Origin: Bradyrhizobium prioriisuperbiae
GTDB taxonomy: Bacteria; Pseudomonadota; Alphaproteobacteria; Rhizobiales; Xanthobacteraceae
Direction of reading: 5' to 3'
DNA length: 64,000 bases
Assembly: GCF_032397745.1 (NCBI RefSeq)
Contig: NZ_CP135921.1
Coordinates: 5,878,501-5,942,500, forward strand
This document shows positions 28,424 through 38,693 of the stretch, in pieces. The position numbers and the translations under genes are program-made. The notes under the pieces were generated by a model, which was not told the origin of the DNA, did no database searches, and saw nothing but the letters and a program-made list of their open reading frames with translations. Position 1 is the first letter of the stretch. The number at the start of each line of letters is the position of its first letter.

Positions 28424-29259
28424 GGCGGGTCATTTCGGGAGAGAATGCGCGCCGCTCCGCCAACGCCGATGCGAAATGCTTCGTCGAAGTTGATGCCTCT
28501 GGCGCTCCATCGCGCGGCTTTGCCGGTATCCGCGAGCCGCCATTCGACGATCCAGCCGAGCGCGGCATCGCTCCATCTCAAAAGGCCGACCAGCGTGACT
28601 TCGGCTCCGGCATTGCCGGCCAATCGCCGCAATGCCGCGCCACCTGCGCGATCGACGGTTCGCGGCGTGAGGGCGGCTTCGCGCAAGACGGCCTCGGTGG
28701 GCAGCAGCACTTTCAAACCGAAGCGATCCGCCGCGTTCGCGAGCGCTTCGTCCATGCCTGGTCCGCGGCCGCCGTCGCGCGACAGCAGGAAAGAAAGGTC
28801 GCCGCGGCGCACGGCAACCAGCGCCAGCAATGCAGGCCGGTGAGCGATCCAGGGTTTGCGATTCAGTTTTGCCAGAAATGCATCAATGGGCGCGGCCTTG
28901 AAAGTCACGGTCAGATCGTAGGGCCGATCGCGCGTTCCCTGTTCGTCATGCACGGGGCGGCCGGCCTTCTGGTCGTGCAGCGCGATAGTTTCGATGAACG
29001 GTTCAATCCGGTCCGCGCTGAGGCTGGTGGCAGGATCGTTCATCAGGCGGCGATCGCCGGATACTTTCACCAGAACCAGTTTGAAGCATTCGATCAGGCC
29101 GGGCCCGCGTCGCTCGGGGTCCTGGCCCGTGATGACGGTGCGCGATTGGTAAAGTGGGCTCTCACCTTCCGCGGCGCGGCCCGCGACGGCGCTGCATAGC
29201 AGCCCGCTCATCGCTCCCTGCGCCAGCATCGCCAAGGCGGTCCTGCGGGACACGGTCAT
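28420..29259 (-). CDS. DUF2066 domain-containing protein
   Basis: 279 residues with an N-terminal signal (VSRRTALAMLAQGAMSGLLC) that carries a twin-arginine-like SRRTALA, though the consensus is imperfect and Sec export is possible. The body matches DUF2066 proteins: the opening SRTVITGQDPERRGPGLIEC and the segment VLVKVSGDRRLMNDPA. The molecular function of the family is unknown. The 3' end overlaps the peroxiredoxin gene tail-to-tail; the 5' end faces the insertion sequence, 68 nt from the transposase stop, so its promoter side may have been altered by the insertion. Confidence 0.8.
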   Translation of the reverse strand: MTVSRRTALAMLAQGAMSGLLCSAVAGRAAEGESPLYQSRTVITGQDPERRGPGLIECFKLVLVKVSGDRRLMNDPATSLSADRIEPFIETIALHDQKAGRPVHDEQGTRDRPYDLTVTFKAAPIDAFLAKLNRKPWIAHRPALLALVAVRRGDLSFLLSRDGGRGPGMDEALANAADRFGLKVLLPTEAVLREAALTPRTVDRAGGAALRRLAGNAGAEVTLVGLLRWSDAALGWIVEWRLADTGKAARWSARGINFDEAFRIGVGGAARILSRNDPP

Positions 29260-29327
29260 GCTCTGCTCTAACCCGTCTTCGCGGATTGGCGGGTTTTTGA
29301 AGGGTCGACATCAGCCAGATCAATGGC

Positions 29328-31124
29328 TTAGCTCGAAAGGTCTTCACTACAGCGGCTGGCTTGGTTGACGGCGGCTGTGGTGATCCTGGGCGGCGGTTGC
29401 GGTGGCAGCCGGAGCTTCAGCCGATCAATCAGGAGCTGCAGTTCCGGTTCGGGATGGGTGTAGCGGGTGAGCAGGATCTCGCGCCCATCTGTGGTCGGCA
29501 GATGGACGTCGATCATCTGGATGGCGGCGAACTTTTCGAGCGCGCGACGTGCGGTCAAGCCCGATGCGAGGGCATGAAGCCGGCGCGTCAGCGTGACCTG
29601 CATGCAGTAGGCCAGGAAGGCGATGAAGATGTGGGCCTCGATCCGGACCTCGTCTTGATGGAACACCGGACGAATCGCCAGGTCGCCCTTGAGATTGCGG
29701 AACGCTTCTTCGACGGCAACGAGTTGGACGTAGTATTGCCAGAGCTGGGCGGGGTCATTGTCGGCGAGGTTGGTGCGCAGCAGATAACGGCCTTCGCGAC
29801 GTCGGGTCTTTCTCAATCTGTTTCGATTGAGTGCGAAGCTGAAGCTCGGGCGCTGCTTGTCGATCTCGATATCGACCAGACGCCAGGCCGCCGGCGCTTT
29901 GGATCGCGCGCCGCCAAGCTTCATCAGCAATTCTTCGCGCGTGATCTCCATCGCATCGATTTGCCTGAGCCGTTTCCACAACCACTTCAGCTGCCGCCGG
30001 CGCATCGCGCGTTCCTTACTGATCCGATCGGCGCTTTGAGCGAAGACGTAGAGCTCACCGTCCTCGGACAACAATTTGACCTGCACGCCCTCCCGCGCGT
30101 CCTGCCAGGGCTTGTCCAGCAGATGCTTCTCCAGCCGGTTCAGGCGTCCCTTCGGCGTACCGACCAGATATTGCACTGGCGGATCGCTGTGGCGCATTTC
30201 GGCCAGCACGGCCTCGGTCGGCACGCCACGATCCATCACCCAGACCCGGCGCGCCTTGCCGTATTGCTGCTCGATCTTGGCAAGGAACATCCGCAGTGTC
30301 TTGTTGTCAGCGGTGTTGCCGGGCAGCACCTCGTAAGCCAACGGCAAGCCATCGGGCGTCACCACCAGCGCGATTACCACTTGCGGGCAATCCGGCCGCT
30401 TGTCGCGGCTGTAGCCGTGGCGGCGCTTGCTGCCTTCCGGCAAGTCCGATGCGTTGACCTCGAAGTAGCTGCTGGTCAGATCGTACAGCAGCACGTCGAA
30501 GTCGGCATTGAACAAATCGCGCCAACGCCCGACCAGATGCGAGAATAGCGCCTCCTTATGCGCGAGCAGCAGATCGTGGCAGGCATAGAGTTTGTGCTCT
30601 TCCGCGAGGCCGAAGTCTGCTCCCAGAAGATCGGCCATTGCGCTCTGACCGAACCATTGCCGATGCAGCCGCCACTCGCTGCCCGGCGCGATCAGCCGGT
30701 AGGTTGCCAGCACCTGCAGGATCTGGTCCCACCTCGTCTTCTTGCGGCTTGGCGGCAGCCGCTCTGCCCAGAACCAATCGAGCTGAAGCTCCTGCCACAA
30801 CTGTCCGGCCAGCCAGCAGGCGCCCCATTGCCGCGGACGTCGAAGCTGCATCTCGGACAGGCGTAGCTGGACGATCGACGCATCGCCCGCGATCGCCTCG
30901 CATCGATCTTCCGGAAACAGCGACAACGTTCGCGCATGTCCGGCGTCTTCGTCGAGCACGTCGATCGCCTTGCGCCACGCCGCTGCCTGCGAGGAATTGA
31001 TCTCACCGAGATACAGCACATGCCGCTGCACCACTCGCCCGTTATCGAGACGCTTGTTCTCGACAACGTTCCAGTAGCTGTGCGTCTTGCCGTTCTTCTT
31101 TCGCTCGGTGCGTCGCAGGAACAT
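29328..31124 (-). CDS. IS1634 family transposase
   Basis: 598 residues, full length and uninterrupted. N-terminal TERKKNGKTHSYWNVVENKR and the VVQRHVLYLGEINSSQ segment are typical of IS1634-type (IS4 superfamily) transposases. DDE residues are visible: Asp in VLLYDLTSSYFEV, Asp in VWVMDRGVPTEAVL and Glu in VAVEEAFRNLKGDLAIRP. The C-terminus ends in NQASRCSEDLSS, whose last codons may be supplied by target DNA. Nothing suggests inactivation, so the element could be mobile. Confidence 0.93.
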   Translation of the reverse strand: MFLRRTERKKNGKTHSYWNVVENKRLDNGRVVQRHVLYLGEINSSQAAAWRKAIDVLDEDAGHARTLSLFPEDRCEAIAGDASIVQLRLSEMQLRRPRQWGACWLAGQLWQELQLDWFWAERLPPSRKKTRWDQILQVLATYRLIAPGSEWRLHRQWFGQSAMADLLGADFGLAEEHKLYACHDLLLAHKEALFSHLVGRWRDLFNADFDVLLYDLTSSYFEVNASDLPEGSKRRHGYSRDKRPDCPQVVIALVVTPDGLPLAYEVLPGNTADNKTLRMFLAKIEQQYGKARRVWVMDRGVPTEAVLAEMRHSDPPVQYLVGTPKGRLNRLEKHLLDKPWQDAREGVQVKLLSEDGELYVFAQSADRISKERAMRRRQLKWLWKRLRQIDAMEITREELLMKLGGARSKAPAAWRLVDIEIDKQRPSFSFALNRNRLRKTRRREGRYLLRTNLADNDPAQLWQYYVQLVAVEEAFRNLKGDLAIRPVFHQDEVRIEAHIFIAFLAYCMQVTLTRRLHALASGLTARRALEKFAAIQMIDVHLPTTDGREILLTRYTHPEPELQLLIDRLKLRLPPQPPPRITTAAVNQASRCSEDLSS

Positions 31125-31230
31125 GGCGCTGCGAATCTATCCGCACCGTCACGTCATTGGGAATCCGGTAGGTCTTCACTACAGCCGTTTTCGGCCGATT
31201 CCGGACACCTCACCCTTTGCAGATCAAAGA
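29336..31230 (-). mobile_element. IS1634-family insertion sequence (ends approximate)
   Basis: The transposase gene is bracketed by directly repeated sequence rather than an obvious terminal inverted repeat. CAGATCAA(T/A)G(G/A)CTTAGCTCG occurs at 29316-29335 and 31220-31239 (18 of 20 identical), and AGGTCTTCACTACAGC occurs at 29338-29353 and 31170-31185 (16 of 16). IS1634 relatives are known for long, variable target duplications, so one of these pairs may be the duplication. The boundaries given assume the outer pair; the inner pair would give 29354-31169 or similar. It sits between the DUF2066 and amidase genes and disrupts neither. Confidence 0.6.
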
Positions 31231-31298
31231 CTTAGCTCGCCAAAAAATCGCAAAATCGCGATTTTCCAGCGCGAATCCGCGAACTCGGGTTAACGGCG

Positions 31299-32777
31299 CT
31301 AAGGGGCTGGTCGTCGACCTGACCAAGGTTGCGCGGCCTCCAGCTGCGCTGCCAGTCGGAACAGCGTGGCTTCGTCGCCGTGCTTTGCCACGAACTGCAC
31401 GCCGAACGGAATCTCCGGTTCATCTGGAGCGATCCTTGCCCAGTGCAGCGGCACCGACATGCTCGGCGTTCCCGTGAGATTGGACAATTGCGTAAACGGG
31501 ACGCGTTTCAGGCTGTTCACCGCCAGGCTCTTGACCGTTCCCATCATGTCGACGAAGCGACCGGCTCGGAGCGTGAGCATCAGGTGGGACAGCGGCTGTA
31601 ACCAGCCCGGCGTATCGAGTTCGCCGATGCGATTGGGCGGTTCTGCCGTCGTCGGTGTCAGATAAAGGTCGTATTGCTGGTGAAACGCACCGAGATCGCG
31701 CGCATAGTCATCCCACCGTGCGCGTTCGCGCTTGTAGATATCAGGACTTCGGGCGTTGCCGACCAGGGCCAGCATGCGCGTGTCCAGTTCGAACGCGTCG
31801 TCACTCGCGCCGCTGCGCGCCTTGATCTTGCTGATCTCGTTGGCGACCTCGCGGTAGTAGAGCGAGACGAAGCCTTCCACCAATGCGGCGCCATCGACGT
31901 TCGGCTGTGCCGGCACGACTTCGTGCTTCAGGTCTTTCAGCAGTTCAACCGTGCGCTCCACCGCTCTCACGCATTCGGGATGCACTTTGTTGCCGATCGG
32001 CGACTGTGTGCTGAAACCGATGCGCAAGCGCCCAGGGGGAAGTTGTATCTCCTTTGCATAAGGCGTTGGCGGCGGCGGGAGTGGTGCGCCGATGGCGATG
32101 GCGTCGAGGATGCCTGCTGAATCGCGCACGCTGCGGGTCAGCGCATGCTCGCTGCAGGCGCCGTCCCAGTATCCATCCGGCCATGGCGGATCGGATGGCA
32201 CGCGGCTGCGCGAAGGCTTCAGGCCGAACAGGCCGCAATAAGCGGCCGGGATGCGGATCGAGCCGCCGCCATCGGAGGCGCCGGCCGCGGGCACGATGCC
32301 GGCGGCGACGGCGGCGGCGGCACCGCCGGATGAGCCGCCGGGGACGCGCGCAAGATCCCACGGGTTGCGGGTCGGCCCCCACAGCAGCGACGAGGTTTCG
32401 GCCTTCAGTCCGAACTCGGGGGTGGCGGTCTTGCCGAAAATCACCAGGCCGGCGTCAAGGTAGCGATTGACCAATTGCGAGTTCGCGGTGGGTGTCCAGT
32501 CGCGCGATGCACGGCAGCCGGCGGTGGTGGGCACGCCGGCATAATGCTGGAGAATGTCTTTCAACAGGAATGGCACACCGGCAAAGGGGCCGGACAGATT
32601 TCCGCGTGCGCGCTGGCGGGCGATCTCCAGCATCGGGATACAAATCGCCTTGAGCTGTGGGTCGACCCTCTCGGCTCGCGCGATGGCGGCGTCCAGCACC
32701 TCGAGCGGCGTCACCTCGCGGCGCGCGATCAATTCGGCAAGGCCGGTCGCGTCGTGGTCGGCGTAATCCCTGAACAT
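31299..32777 (-). CDS. amidase (amidase signature family)
   Basis: 492 residues. The start at 32777 ([17 protein letters not shown]) was chosen for its GGGGG ribosome site and family N-terminus; an 11-residue upstream extension is possible. The Ser-cisSer-Lys triad is visible: Lys in [19 protein letters not shown], the Ser pair in [20 protein letters not shown] and [20 protein letters not shown]. The family hydrolyses amides (indoleacetamide, glutamyl-tRNA amide, aryl or aliphatic amides); the substrate is not evident. It is next to a TetR regulator in the same direction, 78 nt downstream of it, and could be under its control. Confidence 0.9.
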   Translation of the reverse strand: MFRDYADHDATGLAELIARREVTPLEVLDAAIARAERVDPQLKAICIPMLEIARQRARGNLSGPFAGVPFLLKDILQHYAGVPTTAGCRASRDWTPTANSQLVNRYLDAGLVIFGKTATPEFGLKAETSSLLWGPTRNPWDLARVPGGSSGGAAAAVAAGIVPAAGASDGGGSIRIPAAYCGLFGLKPSRSRVPSDPPWPDGYWDGACSEHALTRSVRDSAGILDAIAIGAPLPPPPTPYAKEIQLPPGRLRIGFSTQSPIGNKVHPECVRAVERTVELLKDLKHEVVPAQPNVDGAALVEGFVSLYYREVANEISKIKARSGASDDAFELDTRMLALVGNARSPDIYKRERARWDDYARDLGAFHQQYDLYLTPTTAEPPNRIGELDTPGWLQPLSHLMLTLRAGRFVDMMGTVKSLAVNSLKRVPFTQLSNLTGTPSMSVPLHWARIAPDEPEIPFGVQFVAKHGDEATLFRLAAQLEAAQPWSGRRPAP

Positions 32778-32855
32778 GCGGGCCCCCTGACAGCAGGCCA
32801 AAGCATACATGGCTTTGCTGGTGCAGGAAGGGGGCGGCTTGACCCGACCAGTCTC

Positions 32856-33533
32856 TCAGGATCTCTGCGCGCCGGCAGCCGAGGCCTTGGGGCGCTCCTT
32901 GCGGACCGCAGGCTTTCCCATCAGGGCATAACCGGCGGTCTGGACGATCCGCTCGATGATGTCGTCGACGTCATCGAGATCGCAGAGGTCGCCGGACAAT
33001 TTCTTCAGGCGGTCGCTGTCGGTGATGGTCTGCCGGATCATGGCCAGCGCGAAGTGCAGGCCCCAATAGACGTCGACCTCGTCACGGTCCGGCAGGGCGC
33101 GGCGCAGCGCATCGGCGAAGCGCCGCAGATGGGTGATGTCGCGTTCGACGATCTTGCGGATCGGCGGCACGGTTTCGACCGATGCGCGCGTCATGAAACG
33201 CGCGGCAGCGGAGCGCTGCCGGTCGGCGCCGCGGCACCAGCGGATCGGCGGGCCGGCCAGTGCCCGCAGAATCGCTTCGACGTCGGCGCGGCCCCCGCCG
33301 GCCTCTTCTGCGGCTTTCAGCTCGGCGAAACGTTCGCGGTTGAGACTGGTGGCGCGGCTGAGGAACAATTCCGCCAGCAATTCGTCCTTGGAGCCGAAAT
33401 GATAATTGATCGCGGCAAGGTTGACGTTCGCCGCTGCGACGATGTCGCGCAGGCTGACCTCGCCGAAGCTGCGCTCGGCGTAGAGTTTCTCGGCGGCAGT
33501 CAAAATCGCGGTCTTGGTATGGTCTGTGGACAT
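32856..33533 (-). CDS. TetR/AcrR family transcriptional regulator
   Basis: 225 residues. The N-terminal helix-turn-helix is clear: ILTAAEKLYAERSFGEVSLR, then DIVAAANVNLAAINYHFGSK, ending in the canonical YHFGSKDELLAE. The C-terminal ligand domain resembles the long-chain-acid-type TetR_C group, with MTRASVETVPPIRKIVERDI near residue 112, but ligand is unknown. It is divergent from the acyl-CoA dehydrogenase operon at 33899, separated by 365 bp holding a perfect 32-bp palindrome, so local control of that operon is likely. Confidence 0.9.
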   Translation of the reverse strand: MSTDHTKTAILTAAEKLYAERSFGEVSLRDIVAAANVNLAAINYHFGSKDELLAELFLSRATSLNRERFAELKAAEEAGGGRADVEAILRALAGPPIRWCRGADRQRSAAARFMTRASVETVPPIRKIVERDITHLRRFADALRRALPDRDEVDVYWGLHFALAMIRQTITDSDRLKKLSGDLCDLDDVDDIIERIVQTAGYALMGKPAVRKERPKASAAGAQRS

Positions 33534-33685
33534 CGATCAGCCATGTGAGATTTGCAATGCGTGGAAGGCAATGGTGCGTTGCCGGAACGTGTCGAAAGTC
33601 ACCGATTGCAATTCAAACTATTGTATGAAACTATCGTTTAAGATCGGGAAATGTCAATGCGGCTGTGCCACATGACATTTTGATG

Positions 33686-33734
33686 GAGCATGATCCGGAA
33701 AAGTGGGAACCGGTTTTCCGAAAAGATCATGCTC
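33686..33734. repeat. GAGCATGATC interspersed palindromic repeat
   Basis: Outer arms GAGCATGATC (33686-33695) and GATCATGCTC (33725-33734) are exact reverse complements, and inner arms CGGAAAA and TTTTCCG pair around a GTGGGAACCGG centre. This unit is a familiar intergenic palindrome in Bradyrhizobium-type genomes. A partial copy lies at 26727-26760. Confidence 0.85.
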
Positions 33735-33749
33735 GAACAAGGACAACGA

Positions 33750-33781
33750 CGAATCTGATCCAACAAGTTGGATCAGATTCG
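33750..33781. promoter_or_regulatory. perfect 32-bp palindrome (candidate operator or second repeat module)
   Basis: CGAATCTGATCCAAC (33750-33764) and its exact reverse complement (33767-33781) are separated by AA. Full symmetry over 15-bp arms is rare by chance. It is 118 nt upstream of the acyl-CoA dehydrogenase start. It may be the binding site of the divergent TetR protein, or a second module of the neighbouring interspersed repeat, since the two lie 15 nt apart. Confidence 0.5.
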
Positions 33782-33898
33782 CGGAGTTGAATTTGCAGGA
33801 TTTTCCGTTCCGCGGGATTTCGACAAGGCTCTTGCGGGCAACGGACGGCAAGCAGACACTGTGACAAAGACTTTCAAACAAACAGCGAGGATCGCCTG

Positions 33899-35137
<1,239 letters not shown>

Positions 35138-35158
35138 TAAGAGAAGCGGAGAGACGGC

Positions 35159-36217
35159 ATGGGCCTCGGCGTGAGGGAAGACGCGGATTTTTCCGGCACC
35201 AAGCCGGTCGAGGAGCGGCATCGCATCGATGAAGCGAGCCTCGACCGCTGGATGTCCTCGCATGTCGAGGGCTATGCCGGACCGCTGACGGTGTCGCAGT
35301 TCAAGGGCGGGCAGTCCAATCCGACCTATCGTCTCGACACGCCGGGCCGTGCCTACGTGATGCGCCGCAAGCCGTTCGGCAAACTGTTGCCGTCGGCGCA
35401 TGCGGTGGATCGCGAGTTCCGCGTCATCGATGCGCTGTACAAGCAGGGCTTTCCGGTGGCGCGGGCCTATGCCTTGTGCATGGACGATGCCGTGATCGGT
35501 GCGGCCTTCTACATCATGTCGATGGAAGAGGGGCGCGTGTTCTGGAATCCGACACTGCCGAAGCAGTCGCCGGAGGAACGTCGCGCCATCTTCACCAGCA
35601 AGGTCGAGACGCTGGCGAAATTGCATCAGTACGATCCCGCAGCGATCGGGCTCGGCGATTTCGGCAAGCCGGGAAACTACTTTGCCCGCCAGGTCGAGCG
35701 CTGGACCAAGCAGTATCGGGCGTCGGAGACCGACGTCATTCCGGAGATGGACCGTCTGATCGAGTGGCTGCCGAAAACCGTGCCGCAGCAGGACCGCGTC
35801 TCTGTCGTGCATGGCGACTACCGGCTCGACAACATGATCTTCCATGCCACCGAACCGCGGGTGACCGCGGTGCTGGACTGGGAGTTGTCGACACTTGGCG
35901 ATCCGCTGGCGGACTTCACTTATTTGCTGATGCAGTGGGTGATGCCGGGGCTGGAGGGTGCCGACTTCAAGGCGCTGAATATCCCGACCATGGATGAGGC
36001 CGAGGCGATCTACTGCAAGGTCACTGGACGCACGAGCGTTCCGGACCTGAACTGGTACTTTTCCTACAACCTGTTCCGGCTCGCCGGCATTGTGCAGGGC
36101 ATTGCCGCACGGATCCGCGACGGCACCGCCGCCAACGCCCGCGCTGCCGAATCCGCCGCGCGTCGCATCCCGCTGGCGCAGGCCGCGTGGGCCTATGCCC
36201 AGAAAGCAGGCGCCTGA
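35159..36217 (+). CDS. APH-family kinase (LvaA/ACAD10-11 kinase-like phosphotransferase)
   Basis: 352 residues. The protein-kinase-like fold is shown by the loop QFKGGQSNPTYRLDTPGRAY, the catalytic loop VVHGDYRLDNMIFH and the metal-binding AVLDWELSTLGDPLADFTYL. The family contains aminoglycoside kinases, but this group pairs with acyl-CoA dehydrogenases and is known in LvaA to phosphorylate the 4-hydroxyl of an acyl-CoA. It starts 21 nt after the ACAD with GAGAAGCGGAGAGA before its ATG. An antibiotic resistance role is unlikely in this context. Confidence 0.9.
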   Translation: MGLGVREDADFSGTKPVEERHRIDEASLDRWMSSHVEGYAGPLTVSQFKGGQSNPTYRLDTPGRAYVMRRKPFGKLLPSAHAVDREFRVIDALYKQGFPVARAYALCMDDAVIGAAFYIMSMEEGRVFWNPTLPKQSPEERRAIFTSKVETLAKLHQYDPAAIGLGDFGKPGNYFARQVERWTKQYRASETDVIPEMDRLIEWLPKTVPQQDRVSVVHGDYRLDNMIFHATEPRVTAVLDWELSTLGDPLADFTYLLMQWVMPGLEGADFKALNIPTMDEAEAIYCKVTGRTSVPDLNWYFSYNLFRLAGIVQGIAARIRDGTAANARAAESAARRIPLAQAAWAYAQKAGA

Positions 36218-36284
36218 TCCACTCGCATCGCGCGAGGCCTGACCGGCGCCGCGCGACCCTCATCGGATTATCAAGGACACTATC

Positions 36285-37070
36285 ATGGGTCGCCTCGAAG
36301 GCAGGTCTGTCATCATCACCGGCGCGGGCAGCGGCATCGGCCGCGCCGCGTCATTGCTGTTCACCAAGGAAGGCGCACGGCTGATTGCCGTCGACCGCAG
36401 TGAGGGCGTCAAGGACACCGTCGAACAGGTTCGCAAGGCCGGCGGCACCGCGGAAGCGGTGCTGGCGGATGCGGGTTCGGAACAAGATGTCCAGGCCTTC
36501 ATCGCCAAGGCGATTTCCACCTATGGCAAGCTCGATGCGATCTGGGCCAATGCCGGCATCGGCGGCGGCCTGGTGCCGATCGCTGAGCAGACCCCGGAGC
36601 ACTGGCAGGAAGTCCTGCGCGTCAACCTGATCGGGCCGTTCCTGGCAGTGAAGCATTCCATTCCGCACATGGTGAAGCAGGGCTACGGCGCGATCGTCTG
36701 CACGGCCTCCGTCGCCGGCCTGAAATCCGGCGCTAGTGGCCATCCCTACGCCGCAAGCAAGGCCGGCGTGATCAGTCTCGTGCAAACCACAGCCTATTCG
36801 CTGTCCGGCACCGGCGTACGCATCAATGCGGTGTGCCCCGGTCTGATCGAGACCGGCATGACCAAGCCGATCTTCGACGGCGCCAAGGAGCGCGGCACCG
36901 AGGGCAAGATCGGCCAGCTCAATCCGCTGAAGCGGGCAGGGCAGCCGCATGAACTCGCGGCAATGGGGTTGTTCCTGCTCAGCGACGAAGCCTCCTATGT
37001 CAACGGCCAGGCGTTCCCGGTCGACGGCGGTTTGACCGCGTCGATGCCGTACGCCGGCAAACCGATCTGA
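36285..37070 (+). CDS. SDR family oxidoreductase
   Basis: 261 residues. Classical SDR motifs: cofactor turn GAGSGIGRAA near residue 12, NAGIGGG near 91, active-site Ser in CTASVAGLKSGASG, and Tyr/Lys in YAASKAG near 157. VDRSEGV after strand 2 has an acidic residue, favouring NAD(H). Third gene of the operon with the ACAD10/11-type pair; it could oxidise or reduce a hydroxy/keto intermediate of the same pathway. Substrate unknown. Confidence 0.9.
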   Translation: MGRLEGRSVIITGAGSGIGRAASLLFTKEGARLIAVDRSEGVKDTVEQVRKAGGTAEAVLADAGSEQDVQAFIAKAISTYGKLDAIWANAGIGGGLVPIAEQTPEHWQEVLRVNLIGPFLAVKHSIPHMVKQGYGAIVCTASVAGLKSGASGHPYAASKAGVISLVQTTAYSLSGTGVRINAVCPGLIETGMTKPIFDGAKERGTEGKIGQLNPLKRAGQPHELAAMGLFLLSDEASYVNGQAFPVDGGLTASMPYAGKPI

Positions 37071-37081
37071 TTGGTATCCGC

Positions 37082-37822
37082 ATGTCCGCTCCCCTCCCGC
37101 ACACCGGACCGAGCCGCGCAACGCCTGCGGGGGTCGAAGTCACCCGATGGTGGTGGGTGCGGCATGCGCCGGTCCGCGAGGACGGCGGAAATATCTACGG
37201 CCAAGCCGACCTCAACTGTGATTGCAGTGATACGTCGGTCTTCAACGCGGTCGCGCGCATCCTGCCGACGAACGCGACCTGGTACACCAGCAATCTGAAG
37301 CGCACGCATCAGACGGCGGATGCCATTCTGGCCGCCGGCGGCCGCGCGCCGGTCGGCATTCAGCAGGATATTGCGCTCGCCGAACAGGACATGGGCGAAT
37401 GGCAGGGCCGCAATCGCGCTGATTTCGTTGCCACGCTCAGCCCGGAGGTCGCCAGTTACTGGTATGCCCCTGCCGACGTGCGCGCGCCCGGTGGCGAGAG
37501 CTTCGTCGATCTCTATGAGCGCGTGAGCGTCGCGATAGCGCGGATCAGCGCCGCCCATGCCGGCCAGGACATCGTTGCCGTTGCGCATGGCGGCACCATC
37601 AAGGCGGCCATTGCCGTTGCGCTCGGTCTCGAACCCAAGGCAGGCCTGACATTCGTGATCGACAATTGCTCGGTGACGCGGCTCGACCTGCTGAGCAGCC
37701 CGGGGCACGCCGGCTGGCGCATTGCCATGATCAACCAGCAGCCCTGGATCGCCGATCCGTCCCATGCGGCGATGCATCAGCCCGCCGGCCCCGAGGTGAC
37801 CCCGCCGGGCAAGCTCGCGTAA
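37082..37822 (+). CDS. histidine phosphatase family protein
   Basis: 246 residues of the phosphoglycerate-mutase-like superfamily. The catalytic His is in WWVRHAPVRED near residue 24, the second His in VAVAHGGTIKAAIAVALGL, and the acid is in IALAEQDMGEWQGRNRADF. The N-terminus carries about 18 extra residues. Members remove phosphate from small molecules (for example alpha-ribazole phosphate). It starts 11 nt after the SDR stop, inside an operon with a small-molecule kinase. That pairing could mean phosphate removal from an intermediate of the pathway or from a dead-end product; this is inference. Confidence 0.88.
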   Translation: MSAPLPHTGPSRATPAGVEVTRWWWVRHAPVREDGGNIYGQADLNCDCSDTSVFNAVARILPTNATWYTSNLKRTHQTADAILAAGGRAPVGIQQDIALAEQDMGEWQGRNRADFVATLSPEVASYWYAPADVRAPGGESFVDLYERVSVAIARISAAHAGQDIVAVAHGGTIKAAIAVALGLEPKAGLTFVIDNCSVTRLDLLSSPGHAGWRIAMINQQPWIADPSHAAMHQPAGPEVTPPGKLA

Positions 37823-37868
37823 GCCTCGCGCGCCGAACAATTCAGAAACAACATCAGGGAGAAACGTC

Positions 37869-38636
37869 ATGACGCTGTTCGATATGACCGGGAAGGTTGC
37901 GGTGATCACCGGCTCGACGCGCGGCATCGGCCGCGCCATCGCCGAGCGCATGGTGGAACACGGCGCGCAGGTGGTGATCTCGTCGCGCAAACAGGACGTC
38001 TGCGATGCGGTGGCAAAGGAGTTCAACGAGCGTTTTGGCAAGGGCAAGGCGATCGCCATCGCCGCCAACATCTCCAGCAAGGAAAACCTGCAGAACCTGG
38101 TCGACGAAAGCAACCGTGCCTTCGGCAAGATCGACGTGCTGGTCTGCAATGCCGCGTCCAATCCGTATTATGGTCCGCTCGCCGGCATTTCCGACGACCA
38201 GTTTCGCAAGATCCTCGACAACAACATCGTCGCCAACAACTGGCTGATCGGCATGGTGGTGCCGCAGATGATCGAACGCAAGGATGGCTCGATCATCATC
38301 GTGTCCTCTATCGGGGGCCTGAAAGGTTCGACCATCCTCGGCGCCTACGCCATCTCCAAGGCCGCCGACATGCAGCTCGCGCGCAATCTCGCCTGCGAGT
38401 ATGGCCCGCACAATGTGCGGGTGAACTGCATCGCGCCGGGTCTGATCAAGACCGATTTCGCCAAGGCGCTGTGGGACAATCCGGATAACCTGAAGGCCTC
38501 GACCGCACGCTCGCCGCTGCTGCGCATCGGCATTCCCGACGAAATCGCCGGCGCCGCGGTGTTCCTGGGCTCCGCCGCCGGCAATTTCATGACCGGACAG
38601 TCGATGGTGATCGACGGCGGCGCCACCATCAGTTGA
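37869..38636 (+). CDS. SDR family oxidoreductase
   Basis: 255 residues. SDR motifs are GSTRGIGRAIAER near residue 14, VCNAASNPYYGPLAG near 92 (NAAS in place of NAG), active-site Ser in VSSIGGLKGST and Tyr/Lys in YAISKAADMQ near 159. Arg/Lys follow strand 2 (SSRKQDV), so NADP(H) is likely. The end MVIDGGATIS is typical. Last gene of the ACAD operon, 46 nt after the phosphatase with GGGAGAAACGTC before the ATG. Confidence 0.9.
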   Translation: MTLFDMTGKVAVITGSTRGIGRAIAERMVEHGAQVVISSRKQDVCDAVAKEFNERFGKGKAIAIAANISSKENLQNLVDESNRAFGKIDVLVCNAASNPYYGPLAGISDDQFRKILDNNIVANNWLIGMVVPQMIERKDGSIIIVSSIGGLKGSTILGAYAISKAADMQLARNLACEYGPHNVRVNCIAPGLIKTDFAKALWDNPDNLKASTARSPLLRIGIPDEIAGAAVFLGSAAGNFMTGQSMVIDGGATIS

Positions 38637-38693
38637 TGGACGTGTCACCCACGACCCAAGTGGCCACGACCGCGGCACTGTTCTCGGGGCTTA

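Larger units (their letters stand above)
33534..33898. other. divergent promoter region of tetR and ACAD operon
   Basis: 365 bp with no gene. It holds two adjacent palindromes described separately (33686-33734 and 33750-33781). The stretch near 33600-33650 is locally AT-rich (for example AAACTATTGTATGAAACTAT), a plausible place for promoter and TetR operator elements. Confidence 0.5.

Noticed and set aside
35159..36217. Aminoglycoside resistance gene
   Set aside because: The APH fold is present, but pairing with an ACAD10/11-type dehydrogenase in one operon points to acyl-CoA metabolism instead.
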